Origin: Pseudomonadota bacterium
GTDB lineage: Bacteria > Pseudomonadota > Alphaproteobacteria > Rhizobiales > Rhizobiaceae
Direction: 5' to 3'
Assembly: GCA_023444445.1 (NCBI GenBank)
Contig: JAEXMK010000029.1
Coordinates: 1-35,680 of the forward strand
Length of the DNA stretch: 35,680 nucleotides
The notes beneath the pieces are model-generated. The model searched no databases, was not told where the DNA came from, and was given only the letters and a program-made list of their open reading frames with translations. Shown here piece after piece: positions 23,248 through 35,114 of the stretch; position 1 is the stretch's first letter; every line of letters begins with the position of its first letter. The position numbers and the translations under genes were made by a program.

Positions 23248-24426
23248 TCAGGCCGCGGCCTTAGAAAGCGTTGCCTTCTGCGTCTCATACGCCCAAGCGA
23301 GCCATGGCATGACGGCTTCCATATCCGCCGTCTCGATGGTCGCGCCGGCCCAGATGCGCAGACCGGACGGTGCGTCACGGTAAGCGCCGATATCGAGGGC
23401 GACATTTTCCTTTTCGAGCAGGGCGACAATGCCCTTGGCAAAATCGGCCTGTGCGGCGCCATCCAGCGCCTGCACTTCGGGATCAACGATCTTCAGGCAG
23501 ACGGAGGTGTTGGAGCGGGTTTCCGGCTTCACGGCCAGATTGGCGATCCAGTCGTTCTTCTCGATGAAGTCGTAGATAACCTTGGCGTTGGCATCGGCAC
23601 GGCCGATCAGCGCCTTCAGGCCACCGAGGTTCTTCGCCCAAAGCAGCGCGTCGATATAATCTTCAACGCAAAGCATGGACGGCGTGTTGATGGTCTCGCC
23701 GGTGAAGATGCCTTCGATCAGCTTGCCGCCGGAAACCATACGGAAGATTTTCGGCAGCGGCCAGGCTGGCGAATAGCTCAGCAGACGCTCAACGGCACGC
23801 GGCGACAGGATGATGACGCCATGGCCGCCCTCGCCGCCCAGAACCTTCTGCCAAGAGAAGGTGACAACGTCGAGTTTCGCAAAGTCCATGTCCTGCGCGA
23901 AAGCAGCCGAGGTGGCGTCGCAGATGGTCAGGCCCTTGCGGTCAGCCGGGATGAAATCAGCATTGGGAACGCGAACGCCGGAGGTGGTGCCGTTCCAGGT
24001 GAAAACCACATCGCGGTCAAAATCAACTTCGGCAAGGTTCGGCAGCAGGCCATAATCGGCCTCGAACTTGCGGACGTCCTTCAGCTTCAGCTGCTTGACG
24101 ACGTCTGTAACCCAGCCGGCGCCGAAGCTTTCCCAGGCGAGCATATCGACGCCACGTTCGCCGAGCAGCGACCAAAGCGCCATTTCAACGGCGCCGGTGT
24201 CGGATGCGGGAACGATGCCGATACGATAATCGGCGGGCACATCAAGAATTTCGCGGGTGAGATCGATCGCCTGCTTCAGCTTGGCTTTGCCAACCTTGGC
24301 GCGATGCGAGCGACCGAGCGGTGCATCGGAGAGAGCATCTAGCGACCAACCGGGACGCTTCGAGCAGGGACCAGAAGAAAAATGCGTATTGCCCGGACGG
24401 AGGTCCGGCTTCACTATATCTGTCAT
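23248..24426 (-). CDS. serC: Phosphoserine aminotransferase
   Basis: SerC converts 3-phosphohydroxypyruvate and glutamate to phosphoserine, the second step of serine synthesis, with pyridoxal phosphate. The cofactor lysine is K194 in [13 protein letters not shown]. The N-terminal segment [19 protein letters not shown] and the [18 protein letters not shown] region are typical of the long alphaproteobacterial SerC type. Length is 392. ATG 24426 follows AAAGGG by about nine bases. The leader directly upstream folds into a hairpin of the serC RNA type, so expression is probably controlled at the RNA level together with serA downstream. Confidence 0.96.
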   Translation of the reverse strand: MTDIVKPDLRPGNTHFSSGPCSKRPGWSLDALSDAPLGRSHRAKVGKAKLKQAIDLTREILDVPADYRIGIVPASDTGAVEMALWSLLGERGVDMLAWESFGAGWVTDVVKQLKLKDVRKFEADYGLLPNLAEVDFDRDVVFTWNGTTSGVRVPNADFIPADRKGLTICDATSAAFAQDMDFAKLDVVTFSWQKVLGGEGGHGVIILSPRAVERLLSYSPAWPLPKIFRMVSGGKLIEGIFTGETINTPSMLCVEDYIDALLWAKNLGGLKALIGRADANAKVIYDFIEKNDWIANLAVKPETRSNTSVCLKIVDPEVQALDGAAQADFAKGIVALLEKENVALDIGAYRDAPSGLRIWAGATIETADMEAVMPWLAWAYETQKATLSKAAA

Positions 24427-24485
24427 TTAACTACCCTTTCAGATAGGCGCCTCTCGTTAGGGAGAGGTGTCCTGACGCCGTTGCT
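24427..24485 (-). promoter_or_regulatory. Structured serC leader (serC RNA motif candidate)
   Basis: On the minus strand CCTCTC and GAGAGG (24467-24462 and 24455-24450) form a stem with a six-base loop, and GGCG (24479-24476) can pair with CGCC (24449-24446) outside it. The structure lies directly before the ribosome site of serC. A cis-regulatory 'serC' RNA motif upstream of serC is known from Rhizobiales and other alphaproteobacteria. Assignment rests on position and hairpin, since I cannot run a covariance search. Confidence 0.65.
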
Positions 24486-24576
24486 ATTCCTGTCGCCGAT
24501 CCCAGTCAAGCGGAATATGTCGCTGCGCAGAAGAATCTTGGTCCATATGCGTCATGCGCGGCGTCAGATGCCGGTA

Positions 24577-24613
24577 AAACAAAACCGCCCGCAACCCGAA
24601 GGATGCGGACGGT
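24577..24613 (-). terminator. Intrinsic terminator of the outer-membrane protein gene
   Basis: ACCGCCCGCA (24584-24593) pairs with TGCGGACGGT (24604-24613), nine pairs with one mismatch. On the minus strand the stem is followed by TTTTGTTTT. It begins 27 bases after the stop at 24640. Confidence 0.85.
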
Positions 24614-24639
24614 CTGAGACTACCAGCGGTGCGTGACGT

Positions 24640-25485
24640 TTATTTATAAACGGCAGGCTGCAGCGGAATATCGGCAGGCGGCATGTATTGCGCGGTATCA
24701 CAACCGTTGAAGACATAACGGCCGCCGAGACGTACTTCGTGCGAATAGAGGCCCTTATCACGACCGGGGCCACCGTTGTTCTCGTAAGCGAACATGTCGC
24801 CCTTGTTGATGTGGCGGAAGCGGTAACCGATATCAGCCTTGAGGTTACAGGTAACGTCAATGGAGGCGCCGGCCATCAGGGCGTAAGCGAAGCGCCACTT
24901 GCCACGACCGCCGTGCTCGGTCGTCTCATCGCAATAGCCGGAGCCGTCCGTTGCGCATGAGGTGTTACGAAGCTTGTCCCACTTCACGTAGGACGCACCA
25001 ACGCCGCCACCGACATAAGGCGTGACGCGCCCATAGGTGCCGAGATCGACGTAAGCATTCGCCATCAGCGTATAGGCGCGCAACGCGGCCAGATCGGTGG
25101 AAACGCACGGCGCGCCATTGCCACAGAATCCACGGGTGGAGCCACGGAAATCGGATTTTCCCATGTAGTCGAAGGTCAGATCACTGCGGAAATAATTATT
25201 GAACTGATAACCGACGCCAGCGCCAATGTTATAACTATCCTTGATTTTTGCAGTCTCGAAATCCTGCAAATAACCACCCGGGCCACCCTGATAATAGTGA
25301 GCACCGCGCAGTTTGTTGAAGGAATAACCGACGTCGCCGCGCAGATACCAGCCGCTCGCCTGGGTAACAGTAACCTCGGGTGCATCGACATGGGCCGGTG
25401 CGGGCTCGGCTTGATAAAGATCGGCAGCGATCGCGCTGGTGCCGGTCAGCAGGACGGCCAGAAATCCGGCCAGGGCGTTTTTCAT
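24640..25485 (-). CDS. Outer-membrane beta-barrel protein (Omp25/Omp31-like)
   Basis: Residues 1-21 form a signal peptide (KNALAGFLAVLLTGTSAIA, cleavage near AIA-ADL). The mature part has alternating strand patterns (GWYLRGDVGYSFNKL, NNYFRSDLTFDYMG, TPYVGGGVGASYVKW, CNLKADIGYRFRHI, HEVRLGGRYVF), as in small eight-stranded porin-like barrels of Rhizobiales. Two cysteine pairs in loops may form disulfides. ATG 25485 is chosen because GGAG lies eight bases upstream; a GTG at 25494 is also possible. It is a single gene with its own terminator, and a CtrA-type box lies 84 bases upstream of the start. The C-terminus does not end in phenylalanine, so barrel closure by the usual signal is uncertain. 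Confidence 0.8.
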   Translation of the reverse strand: MKNALAGFLAVLLTGTSAIAADLYQAEPAPAHVDAPEVTVTQASGWYLRGDVGYSFNKLRGAHYYQGGPGGYLQDFETAKIKDSYNIGAGVGYQFNNYFRSDLTFDYMGKSDFRGSTRGFCGNGAPCVSTDLAALRAYTLMANAYVDLGTYGRVTPYVGGGVGASYVKWDKLRNTSCATDGSGYCDETTEHGGRGKWRFAYALMAGASIDVTCNLKADIGYRFRHINKGDMFAYENNGGPGRDKGLYSHEVRLGGRYVFNGCDTAQYMPPADIPLQPAVYK

Positions 25486-25568
25486 GACTTCCACTCCAGA
25501 AGAGGCACGTGCGTTTTCGGCAGCAGATGCCAGTGAACTGTTCAGTCATGGAGATTGACGTAAAATGG

Positions 25569-25584
25569 TTAAGTCCCGATTAAC
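25569..25584. promoter_or_regulatory. CtrA-type binding site upstream of the OMP gene
   Basis: TTAA-GTCCCGA-TTAAC matches the full consensus TTAA-N7-TTAAC of the cell-cycle regulator CtrA, and is palindromic over GGTTAA/TTAACC. It lies 84 bases upstream of the OMP start, a normal promoter position. Binding itself is inferred. Confidence 0.65.
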
Positions 25585-25622
25585 CAAGCTCATTCACTAT
25601 ATTTATTAGCAAACACTCAATG

Positions 25623-25647
25623 AAAAAGCCGGCTGAAGGCCGGCTTT
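25623..25647 (-). terminator. Intrinsic terminator of glmM
   Basis: AAAGCCGGC (25625-25633) pairs with GCCGGCTTT (25639-25647) with a five-base loop. On the minus strand a T run follows. The distance from the glmM stop is 25 bases. Confidence 0.88.
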
Positions 25648-25672
25648 CGTCTTTCGTTACCGTCGTGATAAT

Positions 25673-27025
25673 TCACGCGGCCGAGCGAGCGCTGGAGATG
25701 ACGCCGACCAGATCGTTGACGATCTTTTCCACCTTCGCGCTGTCGTCGCCCTCCGCCATGACGCGGATCAACGGCTCGGTGCCGGAGGGGCGGATGACGA
25801 GGCGACCATTATTGGCCAGCGCGCTTTCCGCATCGGCGATTGCCTGCAGCACGACCGGGTTTTCCAGCGGCTTGCCGCCGGAGATACGCACATTCTTCAA
25901 CAGCTGCGGCACCGGCTCGAACTTGCGGCAGACTTCGCTGACCGTAAGGCCGGAGCGCTTGACCTTGGCAAGAACCTGCAAAGCCGCAACGAGGCCATCA
26001 CCCGTCGTGCCGTAATCCGAGAGCACGATATGGCCGGACTGCTCGCCGCCGACATTAAAATTATGGTTACGCATATGCTCGACCACATAACGGTCGCCAA
26101 CCTTGGTGCGGGCAAGGGTGAGACCCTTGTCGCAAAGGAACCGCTCCAGGCCGAGGTTGGACATAACGGTCGCGACAATGCCGCCGCCGCGCAGCGTGTT
26201 GTCATCGGCCCAGCTATCGGCGATGACAGCCATCAGCTGGTCACCGTCAACGATCTCGCCGCGCTCATCAACGATGATGACGCGATCCGCATCGCCATCG
26301 AGCGCGATGCCGATATCGGCCCGTACTTCATGTACTTTTTTCTGCAAGGCTTCCGGGTGGGTGGAACCACATTCGAGGTTGATGTTGATGCCGTTCGGCT
26401 CATTGCCGATGGTGACGACTTCCGCACCCAGTTCCCAGAGCGCCGCGGGCGCCACCTTGTAGGCGGCACCATTGGCACAGTCGATGGCGATCCTGAGTCC
26501 GCTCAGCGTCACGTCGCGCGGCAGGGTGCGTTTGACGAATTCGATATAACGGTAGATGTCGCCGTCAACACGTTTGGCGCGGCCGATTTCGGCCGGCTTG
26601 GCCAGCTGGGCATAAATATCCTTGTCGAGAAGATCCTCGATCTCCAGTTCAAGCTCGTCGGAGAGCTTGTAGCCGTCGGGGCCAAAAAGCTTGATGCCGT
26701 TATCGGAAAATGGGTTGTGCGAGGCCGAGATCATGACGCCGATATCGGCGCGCAGCGAGCGGGTCAGCATGGCAACGGCCGGCGTCGGGATGGGGCCAAG
26801 CAGGAAGACATCGAGACCGGCTGCGGTGAAGCCGGCAACCAGAGCGTTTTCCAGCATATAGCCGGAAAGCCGCGTATCCTTGCCGATGACGACGCGATGG
26901 CGGTGATGGCCACGGCGGAAAATCGTCCCGACGGCAATGCCCACCCGCATCGCCAGATCAGGCGTCATGGGGAAGACGTTCGATTGTCCGCGGATACCAT
27001 CGGTTCCGAAATAACGGCGTGCCAT
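25673..27025 (-). CDS. glmM: Phosphoglucosamine mutase
   Basis: GlmM converts glucosamine-6-phosphate to glucosamine-1-phosphate on the way to UDP-GlcNAc for peptidoglycan and lipopolysaccharide. The protein starts with [11 protein letters not shown]. The phosphoserine is S102 in ISASHNP. The metal loop is DGDADR, the sugar-binding loop is GGEQSGH and the phosphate-binding [12 protein letters not shown] is near the end. Length (450) is normal. ATG 27025 follows GGAG; the frame up to 27097 is discarded. It lies downstream of ftsH in the same direction, as often found, but a strong terminator separates the two, so it may have its own promoter. Confidence 0.97.
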   Translation of the reverse strand: MARRYFGTDGIRGQSNVFPMTPDLAMRVGIAVGTIFRRGHHRHRVVIGKDTRLSGYMLENALVAGFTAAGLDVFLLGPIPTPAVAMLTRSLRADIGVMISASHNPFSDNGIKLFGPDGYKLSDELELEIEDLLDKDIYAQLAKPAEIGRAKRVDGDIYRYIEFVKRTLPRDVTLSGLRIAIDCANGAAYKVAPAALWELGAEVVTIGNEPNGININLECGSTHPEALQKKVHEVRADIGIALDGDADRVIIVDERGEIVDGDQLMAVIADSWADDNTLRGGGIVATVMSNLGLERFLCDKGLTLARTKVGDRYVVEHMRNHNFNVGGEQSGHIVLSDYGTTGDGLVAALQVLAKVKRSGLTVSEVCRKFEPVPQLLKNVRISGGKPLENPVVLQAIADAESALANNGRLVIRPSGTEPLIRVMAEGDDSAKVEKIVNDLVGVISSARSAA

Positions 27026-27158
27026 TTGAACTCCAAATCTCTCGGGCATTCCGGCATAAGCTGAAAACAGCCGGAAGCGTTTTTGGCTAGATGCCACAAA
27101 CCACGATAAACAGCACGTAAATTACCGCAAAAATGGCTTATATCTTGTTACCAAAATG

Positions 27159-27190
27159 AAAAGGCCATCCGGAAAGCCGGATGGCCTTTT
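27159..27190 (-). terminator. Intrinsic terminator of ftsH
   Basis: A perfect 14-bp stem (27159-27172 with 27177-27190) encloses AAAG. Both strands carry TTTT at the 3' side of the stem. It is 24 bases after the ftsH stop. Confidence 0.92.
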
Positions 27191-27214
27191 ACAATTTCTA
27201 ACATGAGCGGTCGA

Positions 27215-29179
<1,965 letters not shown>

Positions 29180-29333
29180 CGAACTCCCCGAACTCACACG
29201 GACATATCTGCTGCCCGCCATTATGTGCCCCTAACATAAGGACGACATATGCCGTTGCCAAGGCAAAGCGGATTTTCTGATGCGTTTTGGTGTAAAAACT
29301 GTTCCGTGGCAATTCACGAAAAAGAGGCCGGAT

Positions 29334-30665
29334 TTAAACCGGGGGCTGTGGATAAGCTGGGCGGCCGAATAAATTGGCAAATGCATTCGCCAACTCAAGG
29401 TCGAAATGCGGAAGAAAAAGATCGAAAGGCGCAAACCTTGGCGTGATGCTGATCTCTGGCATCGAAACTCGCCCTTCGCCCGCTGCGGCAATTTGCGGCA
29501 GACCCGCCATGGCCGGTTTCGCCACCCCGGGAGGTGCCGAACGAAAGAGTTCTGCGGTCCGGGCAGCGGTACCCGCCCTGTCCGCCAGGACATCGATTGG
29601 AAAGTCCGTTCCGTTTTTCACCAGGAAACGATCATCCCAAACGGACTGGCCGTGAGGCTCGATGCGAAGCTGCGGCAAGTTTCGCTGCTCACGGAAAATA
29701 TAAAGCCCGTCCCGCCTGCGGTCGAGCAGAACCCGACCGACCGTCATCCGCCCGTTTTCACCTGTCTTGAGAAAATGCAGAACGCGCTCCATGCTGCTTG
29801 CCGCCGGAAAATAAGCTCTGCCACCCAGTGTGGCGATCAATGCCGCCAGCCCATGCCGAAACTCCGGGAGATCGGGATCGACATCATCGCTCGCCAATCT
29901 GGCGAGGGCGGCATGAAAAACCTGCGCATGTTCGCGCAGGAAAACGGCCGTTCTTTCGGAAAGCGACCGCCGTCTGACGGCAGCGCACTTGTCAAGCAAC
30001 ATTGGAGCATGAGGCAGCGTCTGGCGCACACGAACACGCTCGTATCGGATATTTTCGTTGCTCGGGTCATCCAGCCAATGCCGTGAGCGTGACGACACGT
30101 AATCGCGGATCGCCTGCCTCTCACAGGCGAGGAATGGCCGCAGGATCCAGAGATGTGCATCATATAAGACCGCATCCGCCATGCCGGAAAGGCCGAGATT
30201 GTCGCTGCCGGCGCTGCGGGCGGCGCGCATCGCCACGGTTTCGCGCTGGTCCCCGATCGTGTGTCCGGTCACCACAAGATCGGCGCCGATCTCGCGGGCA
30301 ACATCGGCAATCAGGCGATAACGCGCAAGCCGGGATGCCGCGGAAAGGCCGGAGGCCGGTTTGACGCCATCCCATCTGCGTATGGTGTGGGGAATTCCGA
30401 GTTCGGCGCAAAGCATGGCAACCGTGCGCGCCTCATCGCCCGATTCGGGTCTCAGCGCATGATCCACGGTAACGGCGGAAAGTCGCAAATCGTCGCCACC
30501 AACCGCTTTTGCTTCTTGTAACGCCAGCAACAGGCCGGTGGAGTCGCTGCCGCCTGAGATTGCAACGAGAATATGGGTGGGTTTTCGGAAGCGTCCGACA
30601 AAAGACCTCGCCGCCGCAAGCGGCGCAATTGTCTTTTCATTGGGAGTGCGGGTATCAACCGACAT
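29334..30665 (-). CDS. tilS: tRNA(Ile)-lysidine synthetase TilS
   Basis: TilS converts cytidine 34 of the CAU-anticodon isoleucine tRNA to lysidine so that it reads AUA codons. The PP-loop motif SGGSDS is at residues 37-42, followed by DHALRPES and the segment [16 protein letters not shown] that contacts ATP and tRNA. The C-terminal half is less conserved, as usual. Length (443) is normal. ATG 30665 has no strong ribosome site; it lies 24 bases after the cpoB stop, so coupling to cpoB is plausible. The gene sits between cpoB and ftsH, a common arrangement in Rhizobiales. Confidence 0.93.
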   Translation of the reverse strand: MSVDTRTPNEKTIAPLAAARSFVGRFRKPTHILVAISGGSDSTGLLLALQEAKAVGGDDLRLSAVTVDHALRPESGDEARTVAMLCAELGIPHTIRRWDGVKPASGLSAASRLARYRLIADVAREIGADLVVTGHTIGDQRETVAMRAARSAGSDNLGLSGMADAVLYDAHLWILRPFLACERQAIRDYVSSRSRHWLDDPSNENIRYERVRVRQTLPHAPMLLDKCAAVRRRSLSERTAVFLREHAQVFHAALARLASDDVDPDLPEFRHGLAALIATLGGRAYFPAASSMERVLHFLKTGENGRMTVGRVLLDRRRDGLYIFREQRNLPQLRIEPHGQSVWDDRFLVKNGTDFPIDVLADRAGTAARTAELFRSAPPGVAKPAMAGLPQIAAAGEGRVSMPEISITPRFAPFDLFLPHFDLELANAFANLFGRPAYPQPPV

Positions 30666-30689
30666 GGAACACCCGCGACGCAGGAAAAA

Positions 30690-31706
30690 TCAGCAGCTCA
30701 ACCGCTTCTGTTCGCTGGCAACCTTGCCCAGCACGGTCTTCGAGGCATTGGGATAACGCTTCGGCACCTCACGCAGCGTGGCGCAGGCGGTTTCAGTATT
30801 GTCCAGAGCGGCAAGCGACATGCCGAGCTTCATCAGCATTTCCGGCGCCTTCGGAGATTTGCCATAGGTCTGATGGCCATTGAGGAAGGTCTTCGCCGCC
30901 TCATTGAACTTGCCCTGCGAATATTGCGCTTCGCCCAGCCAGAAACTCGCATCCGCGGCTTTCGTGCCCTTGGGGTAACCCTGCAGATACTGCTGGAAAC
31001 CCTGTTCCGCCAGCTTGTAGTCGCCGGAAAGCACATGGCCATAAGCGGCCTGATAGATATCGCCCTCGCTGGTCAGCGCCGCCGTATTGACCGGATCGGT
31101 CCTGCGCGTGCCGTTGCCGGTCGTCACGCCCGGAAGGCTGCCGGAAGAATTGTTGGCGCCAGAATTGAGCGTACCGCCGACAGGCATACCTCGGGAATCG
31201 AGCTCGATGGAGCCAAGCGTCGTCTCCCCCGGCGCGCCCGTCTGGGCAGTGGAAGGAGCAGACGGGGAAACGGAAGCGCCACCCTGGGGTGGCGTTTCGA
31301 TGATCGTTGCAACGTCGTCGGTCGGCGGCGTGGCCGGATTGACCGGACTGGCTTCCGCCTTCTTTTTCGGTGCAGCGGTCGGGCTTGCACCCTTGCCGCC
31401 GGCGTTGCCGCCCTCCAGTTCCTGGAAGCGGAACTCGTTGTCTTCCTGCGCCTTGCGGATCGTTTCCTGCATCTGCAGAAGCTGGAAGCTCATTTCTTCG
31501 ATACGGCCGTTGAGTTGCCGGATCTGTTCTTCAAGCTGCTGAACCTTATAGGCTTCATTGGCCTGAACCCGCACAATCGGGGGCTGCTGAGAATTGAACG
31601 TGCCGAAGCTACCCCCCGCACCGAACAGCGGACCCGAAACGGCAGTGCCGCTCAAGCCGGTGCAGGCTGCAAGCCCCAGCATTCCCGCCACGACAAGTTT
31701 CTTCAT
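30690..31706 (-). CDS. cpoB: Cell division coordinator CpoB (YbgF)
   Basis: CpoB is a periplasmic partner of the Tol-Pal system that links outer-membrane constriction with peptidoglycan synthesis. Residues 1-24 are a signal sequence; LAACTG resembles a lipobox, but the fit is not strict. Residues 48-95 form a coiled coil (QQLEEQIRQLNGRIEEMSFQ...), which mediates trimerisation in the family. A long low-complexity linker rich in Pro, Ser, Thr and Gly (95-205) follows. The last 125 residues are TPR repeats (YQAAYGHVLSGDYKLAEQGFQQYL and two further copies). It is downstream of pal and upstream of tilS. Confidence 0.92.
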   Translation of the reverse strand: MKKLVVAGMLGLAACTGLSGTAVSGPLFGAGGSFGTFNSQQPPIVRVQANEAYKVQQLEEQIRQLNGRIEEMSFQLLQMQETIRKAQEDNEFRFQELEGGNAGGKGASPTAAPKKKAEASPVNPATPPTDDVATIIETPPQGGASVSPSAPSTAQTGAPGETTLGSIELDSRGMPVGGTLNSGANNSSGSLPGVTTGNGTRRTDPVNTAALTSEGDIYQAAYGHVLSGDYKLAEQGFQQYLQGYPKGTKAADASFWLGEAQYSQGKFNEAAKTFLNGHQTYGKSPKAPEMLMKLGMSLAALDNTETACATLREVPKRYPNASKTVLGKVASEQKRLSC

Positions 31707-31804
31707 CTCATTCGTCCTGCCTTAACTGATTTGCATCGGGATGATGCCACCCGGATTTTTTCCATATCAACCGAAAAAGCAACTTAACTTCGGCCAAACT
31801 ATGA

Positions 31805-31836
31805 AAAAAACAAAAGGCGGCCCGAAGACCGCCTTC
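31805..31836 (-). terminator. Intrinsic terminator of pal
   Basis: AAGGCGG (31814-31820) pairs with CCGCCTT (31829-31835). On the minus strand TTTTGTTTTT follows. It is 30 bases after the pal stop and would separate tol-pal from cpoB-tilS, at least in part. Confidence 0.85.
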
Positions 31837-31864
31837 CATTCAAGATCACAATCGCGTCAGGCAA

Positions 31865-32395
31865 TTACATGCCCGCGCCACCGAGAACCGTCACGGCGCG
31901 GCGGTTCTGCGACCAGCAGGAAATGTCGTCGCAAACCGCGACCGGCTTTTCCTTGCCGTAGGAGATCGTCTTCATGCGGCTCGCCGGAACGCCCTGGGAC
32001 GCCAGGAAGTCACGGGTTGCGGCGGCACGACGGGCGCCGAGCGCCAGGTTGTACTCGCGTGTACCGCGCTCGTCGGCGTGGCCTTCGACGGTGATGGCAT
32101 AGTTCGGATAACGGGCCAGCCACTGAGCCTGGCGCTGCAGGGTCTGCTGGGCGTCGGCGCGGATCGAGGTGGAGTCGGTGTCGAAGAAGATGCGGTCGCC
32201 GACATTGACCGTGAAGTCCTGCTGGGAGCCCGGCTTTGCGGAGCCCGCGCCACCGAGGCCGAGTTCACCGGCGCTGTTCGGCATATTCTTCTTCGCGCAG
32301 CCTGCGAGAGCAAGCGCGAGCGTCATGGCGATGACAGCCGGGTTACGGGCCAGTTTCTGCATGGGGCTGAGTGCCGAAATGTTTGTACGGCTCAT
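31865..32395 (-). CDS. pal: Peptidoglycan-associated lipoprotein Pal
   Basis: Pal is an outer-membrane lipoprotein that binds peptidoglycan and TolB. A signal sequence ends in the lipobox LAGC with the lipidated cysteine at residue 33. After a flexible linker, residues 65-176 form an OmpA-like domain with the diaminopimelate-binding pattern (FFDTDS, EGHADERGTREYNLALGARRA). ATG 32395 follows AAGGAGA by eight or nine bases and gives a long n-region before the hydrophobic core; an ATG at residue 12 would give a more usual signal length but lacks a good site. It is preceded by tolB and ended by a terminator. Confidence 0.95.
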   Translation of the reverse strand: MSRTNISALSPMQKLARNPAVIAMTLALALAGCAKKNMPNSAGELGLGGAGSAKPGSQQDFTVNVGDRIFFDTDSTSIRADAQQTLQRQAQWLARYPNYAITVEGHADERGTREYNLALGARRAAATRDFLASQGVPASRMKTISYGKEKPVAVCDDISCWSQNRRAVTVLGGAGM

Positions 32396-32561
32396 CGCCG
32401 GTCTCTCCTTGGGATTTCAATAACGTTGCCAGACACTAACTGATCGCGGTTAATAGCCGGCAAACGCTTATGGTTAACAGAAAGGAAATGTCCCACTTTT
32501 TTGCTCCCTCACAACACTTTGCGGCAAGAAAGAGGCGGTTTCCCGTATGGCATGCGTAAAA

Positions 32562-32595
32562 CATGACGGCGCCGGATGGGTCCGGCGCCGTCATG
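32562..32595 (-). terminator. Long GC-rich hairpin after tolB
   Basis: A perfect 15-bp stem (32562-32576 with 32581-32595) encloses TGGG. It starts 10 bases after the tolB stop. There is no T run, so it may reduce read-through to pal or protect the 3' end of the tolB message rather than fully terminate. Confidence 0.7.
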
Positions 32596-32604
32596 GCAGT
32601 CATA

Positions 32605-33936
32605 TCAGTCCAGAAGCGGCGACCATGCCGGGTCCGAAGCGAAGGGCGGCGTCTTGATGAGCTGTTCGTTATAGCCCGTCAGGTCGATCGAATAGAGCTG
32701 CGGACCGCCCGCGCCGGCATTCTGGCGGAAGAACATCAGCACGCGGCCATTGGGCGCCCAGGTGGGGCCTTCATTGTGGAAACCGCTGGTCAGGATGCGT
32801 TCACCCGAACCGTCGGTCTTCATCACGCCAATCGAGAACTTGCCACCCGACTGCTTGGTGAAGGCGATGAGATCGCCGCGCGGAGACCAGACCGGTGTGG
32901 AATAGGAACCATCGCCGAAGGACACGCGCTGCTGGCCGGAGCCATCGGCATTCATGACGTAAATCTGCTGGCGGCCGCCACGGTCGCTTTCAAAGGCGAC
33001 ACGCTGACCATCAGGCGAATAGGAAGGCGCGGTATCGATCGCCGCCGTATTCGTGAGGCGCGTCGTCGTGCGCGAGCGCAGGTCCATGGTGTAGATATTG
33101 GCGTTACCATCCTGCTGCAGGCTCATGATGACCTTCTGTCCATCCGGTGAGAAGCGCGGCGAGAACGTCATGCCGGGGAAGTTGCCGACAACTTCACGCT
33201 GTCCGGTTTCCAGCTGCAACAGGTAAACGCGCGGCTGCTGGCCTTCGAAGGACATGTAGGTCACTTCCTGACGGTTCGGCGAGAAACGCGGCGTCAGAAC
33301 GATGTCGTTCGAATTGGTAAGGTTGCGGACGTTGAAACCGTCCTGGTCCATGATCGACAGCTGGCGCTTGCGCGCCGTCTTCGGGCCGCTTTCGGAGACG
33401 AAAACGACACGGGTGTCGAAGTAGCCCTTTTCACCGGTGATGCGTTCGTAGATGGCGTCAGCGATGATGTGGGCAACACGACGCCAGTTTTCCGGCTGAG
33501 TGAAGAACTGCTGGCCGGTCATCTGCTGCCCGGCGAAAGTATCCCACAAGCGGAACTCGGCGCGCAGACGTCCATCGCTTTCACGCGTGACACGGCCGGT
33601 CACGAGCGCCTGCGCATTAATGACCTTCCAGTCCTCGAAACGCGGCTGCTGATCCGGATTGCTGATTTTTTCGATGAAGGCGTTCTTGTTGACCGGCGCG
33701 AAGAGGCCGGAACGCTGCAGGTCGGCGGCGATGACCGCCGAAACCTGCGCGCCAATGCCGTCGCTCGACATGAAGTCGGTAATGGCGATGGGCAACGGCT
33801 CGACATTGCCCTTGTTGATGTTGATTTCCACCCGCGCAAAAGCCGGTGCGGAGAAAACCGACATGAGGGCCGCGACAGCGAGCACCAGCCGGATCGGCGA
33901 AAATATCTTCATGTTGCCAGGCCTTTCAGCATTCAT
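32605..33936 (-). CDS. tolB: Tol-Pal periplasmic protein TolB
   Basis: TolB is the periplasmic beta-propeller that shuttles between Pal and TolA. A signal peptide ends near APAFA-RVEI. The N-terminal domain (about 40-165) is followed by a six-bladed propeller of WD40-like PD40 repeats ([56 protein letters not shown]). Length (443) is normal. ATG 33936 overlaps the tolA stop in an ATGA junction, supporting this start; ATG 33912 with an AAAGG site is the alternative. Translational coupling to tolA would keep the complex in balance. Confidence 0.96.
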   Translation of the reverse strand: MNAERPGNMKIFSPIRLVLAVAALMSVFSAPAFARVEININKGNVEPLPIAITDFMSSDGIGAQVSAVIAADLQRSGLFAPVNKNAFIEKISNPDQQPRFEDWKVINAQALVTGRVTRESDGRLRAEFRLWDTFAGQQMTGQQFFTQPENWRRVAHIIADAIYERITGEKGYFDTRVVFVSESGPKTARKRQLSIMDQDGFNVRNLTNSNDIVLTPRFSPNRQEVTYMSFEGQQPRVYLLQLETGQREVVGNFPGMTFSPRFSPDGQKVIMSLQQDGNANIYTMDLRSRTTTRLTNTAAIDTAPSYSPDGQRVAFESDRGGRQQIYVMNADGSGQQRVSFGDGSYSTPVWSPRGDLIAFTKQSGGKFSIGVMKTDGSGERILTSGFHNEGPTWAPNGRVLMFFRQNAGAGGPQLYSIDLTGYNEQLIKTPPFASDPAWSPLLD

Positions 33937-35105
33937 AGCAATTCACTGGGATCGAAGTTCACGACGACTTCGTTCCATGCATCATATTTGTCGGCTGGAA
34001 GGTTCGTGAACGGAGCAGAACGCATGATGGCACGATAGGCTCCGCCGGAAAGCGCACGGCGTGTTCCCTCGGAACCACCCGTTGCTTCGATCTCGGGCCT
34101 GCCGATGATGGACCCATCACGGTCAAGCTTCATGGTAACCCGGACGCGAACGTCCGAGGCATCCGCCATGCCGGGAATGATCTGCCAGTTCTTCTGGATT
34201 GCACCGCGGAGCGCATCCATTTCCGTCTGGCTAAGCGTCGAGCCGCCGGTCGATTTTTTGCCACCCAGGGCTGCCGTCTGCGTGGAGCGCTTCGCGCCCC
34301 CACCCGAAGGCGCCTGCTTGTTCAATAGCGCGGCAACGTCGTCGGCATTGAAATCGCTTTCCTTCGAGGAAGCGGATTTTGCCGTTTCCTGCTTCTTCTC
34401 GCCGGGCTTCTTGTCGGAAGGCTTGTCCGTGGACTTTGCCTGATCGGGCTTTTTCTCAGCCGGTTTTTCGGCTGGCTTCTGCTCGGCAGGCTTGGTCTCG
34501 GCCTGTTTCGGCTCTTCCGGCTTCGGCGGCTCGGGCCTGGAATTCGGGCGTGGAACGTTCTGCGGCACGGGAATTTCGGCCGGCTCCTGCGTCGCCGGCG
34601 GCGGCTCTTCCGCCTTGGTTTCCTGCGGCGGTGGTTCCGTTTTCGGCTGCGGCGGCGTTATTTCGGGTTTGGTCTGCGGCAAGGCGGCCATTTCCTGCGG
34701 CTTGGGAGCCGAGGTTTCTTCCTTGACGATTTCCTTCACCTCATTCGGCTTGGTATCGACAACCGGCTGCGGCTTTTCCTGCTTGGGCGGGGCGGCAGCT
34801 GCGATATTGTCGTTGGGCTTGGTGGTCGGCGTCGGCGGCGCTTCGATATCGGCGGTGTTGTTGCCGATATTCTGCGCATTCTCGATGATATCAGGCCGCG
34901 TGGTGGGAACTGGGGCGGACTTCTCGGCCTTCGGCGCCTTCTTGTCGCCCTGCTGTATCTGGGTCATTTCCTCGATCGGCACCAGCTCCACCGGCAGTGC
35001 CTCGGCCTGCGACACGTCGAGAGGCTCCGGCGAGCCCAGGGAAACAAGGGCGAAAGCCAGAAGCGACGCGTGCACGATCGCGGATGTGGTAAGGCTGCCC
35101 TTCAT
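33933..35105 (-). CDS. tolA: Tol-Pal inner-membrane protein TolA
   Basis: TolA spans the periplasm and transmits proton-motive force from TolQR to Pal and TolB. Residues 7-27 form a membrane helix. Residues 45-255 are a low-complexity arm of Pro, Lys, Glu and Ala (repeats such as [15 protein letters not shown]), in place of the Lys/Ala/Glu helix of E. coli TolA. Residues 285-390 are the folded C-terminal domain of the TonB/TolA type ([38 protein letters not shown]). ATG 35105 lies nine bases after the tolR stop. The arm has a proline content well above the usual, suggesting an extended rather than helical rod. Confidence 0.94.
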   Translation of the reverse strand: MKGSLTTSAIVHASLLAFALVSLGSPEPLDVSQAEALPVELVPIEEMTQIQQGDKKAPKAEKSAPVPTTRPDIIENAQNIGNNTADIEAPPTPTTKPNDNIAAAAPPKQEKPQPVVDTKPNEVKEIVKEETSAPKPQEMAALPQTKPEITPPQPKTEPPPQETKAEEPPPATQEPAEIPVPQNVPRPNSRPEPPKPEEPKQAETKPAEQKPAEKPAEKKPDQAKSTDKPSDKKPGEKKQETAKSASSKESDFNADDVAALLNKQAPSGGGAKRSTQTAALGGKKSTGGSTLSQTEMDALRGAIQKNWQIIPGMADASDVRVRVTMKLDRDGSIIGRPEIEATGGSEGTRRALSGGAYRAIMRSAPFTNLPADKYDAWNEVVVNFDPSELL

Positions 35106-35114
35106 CGCTTTACG

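Noticed and set aside
23029..24342. 437-residue plus-strand frame
   Set aside because: It is antisense to serC; serC has the cofactor lysine motif and a good start.
26030..27064. 344-residue plus-strand frame
   Set aside because: It is the complement of glmM; no start signal and no recognisable domain.
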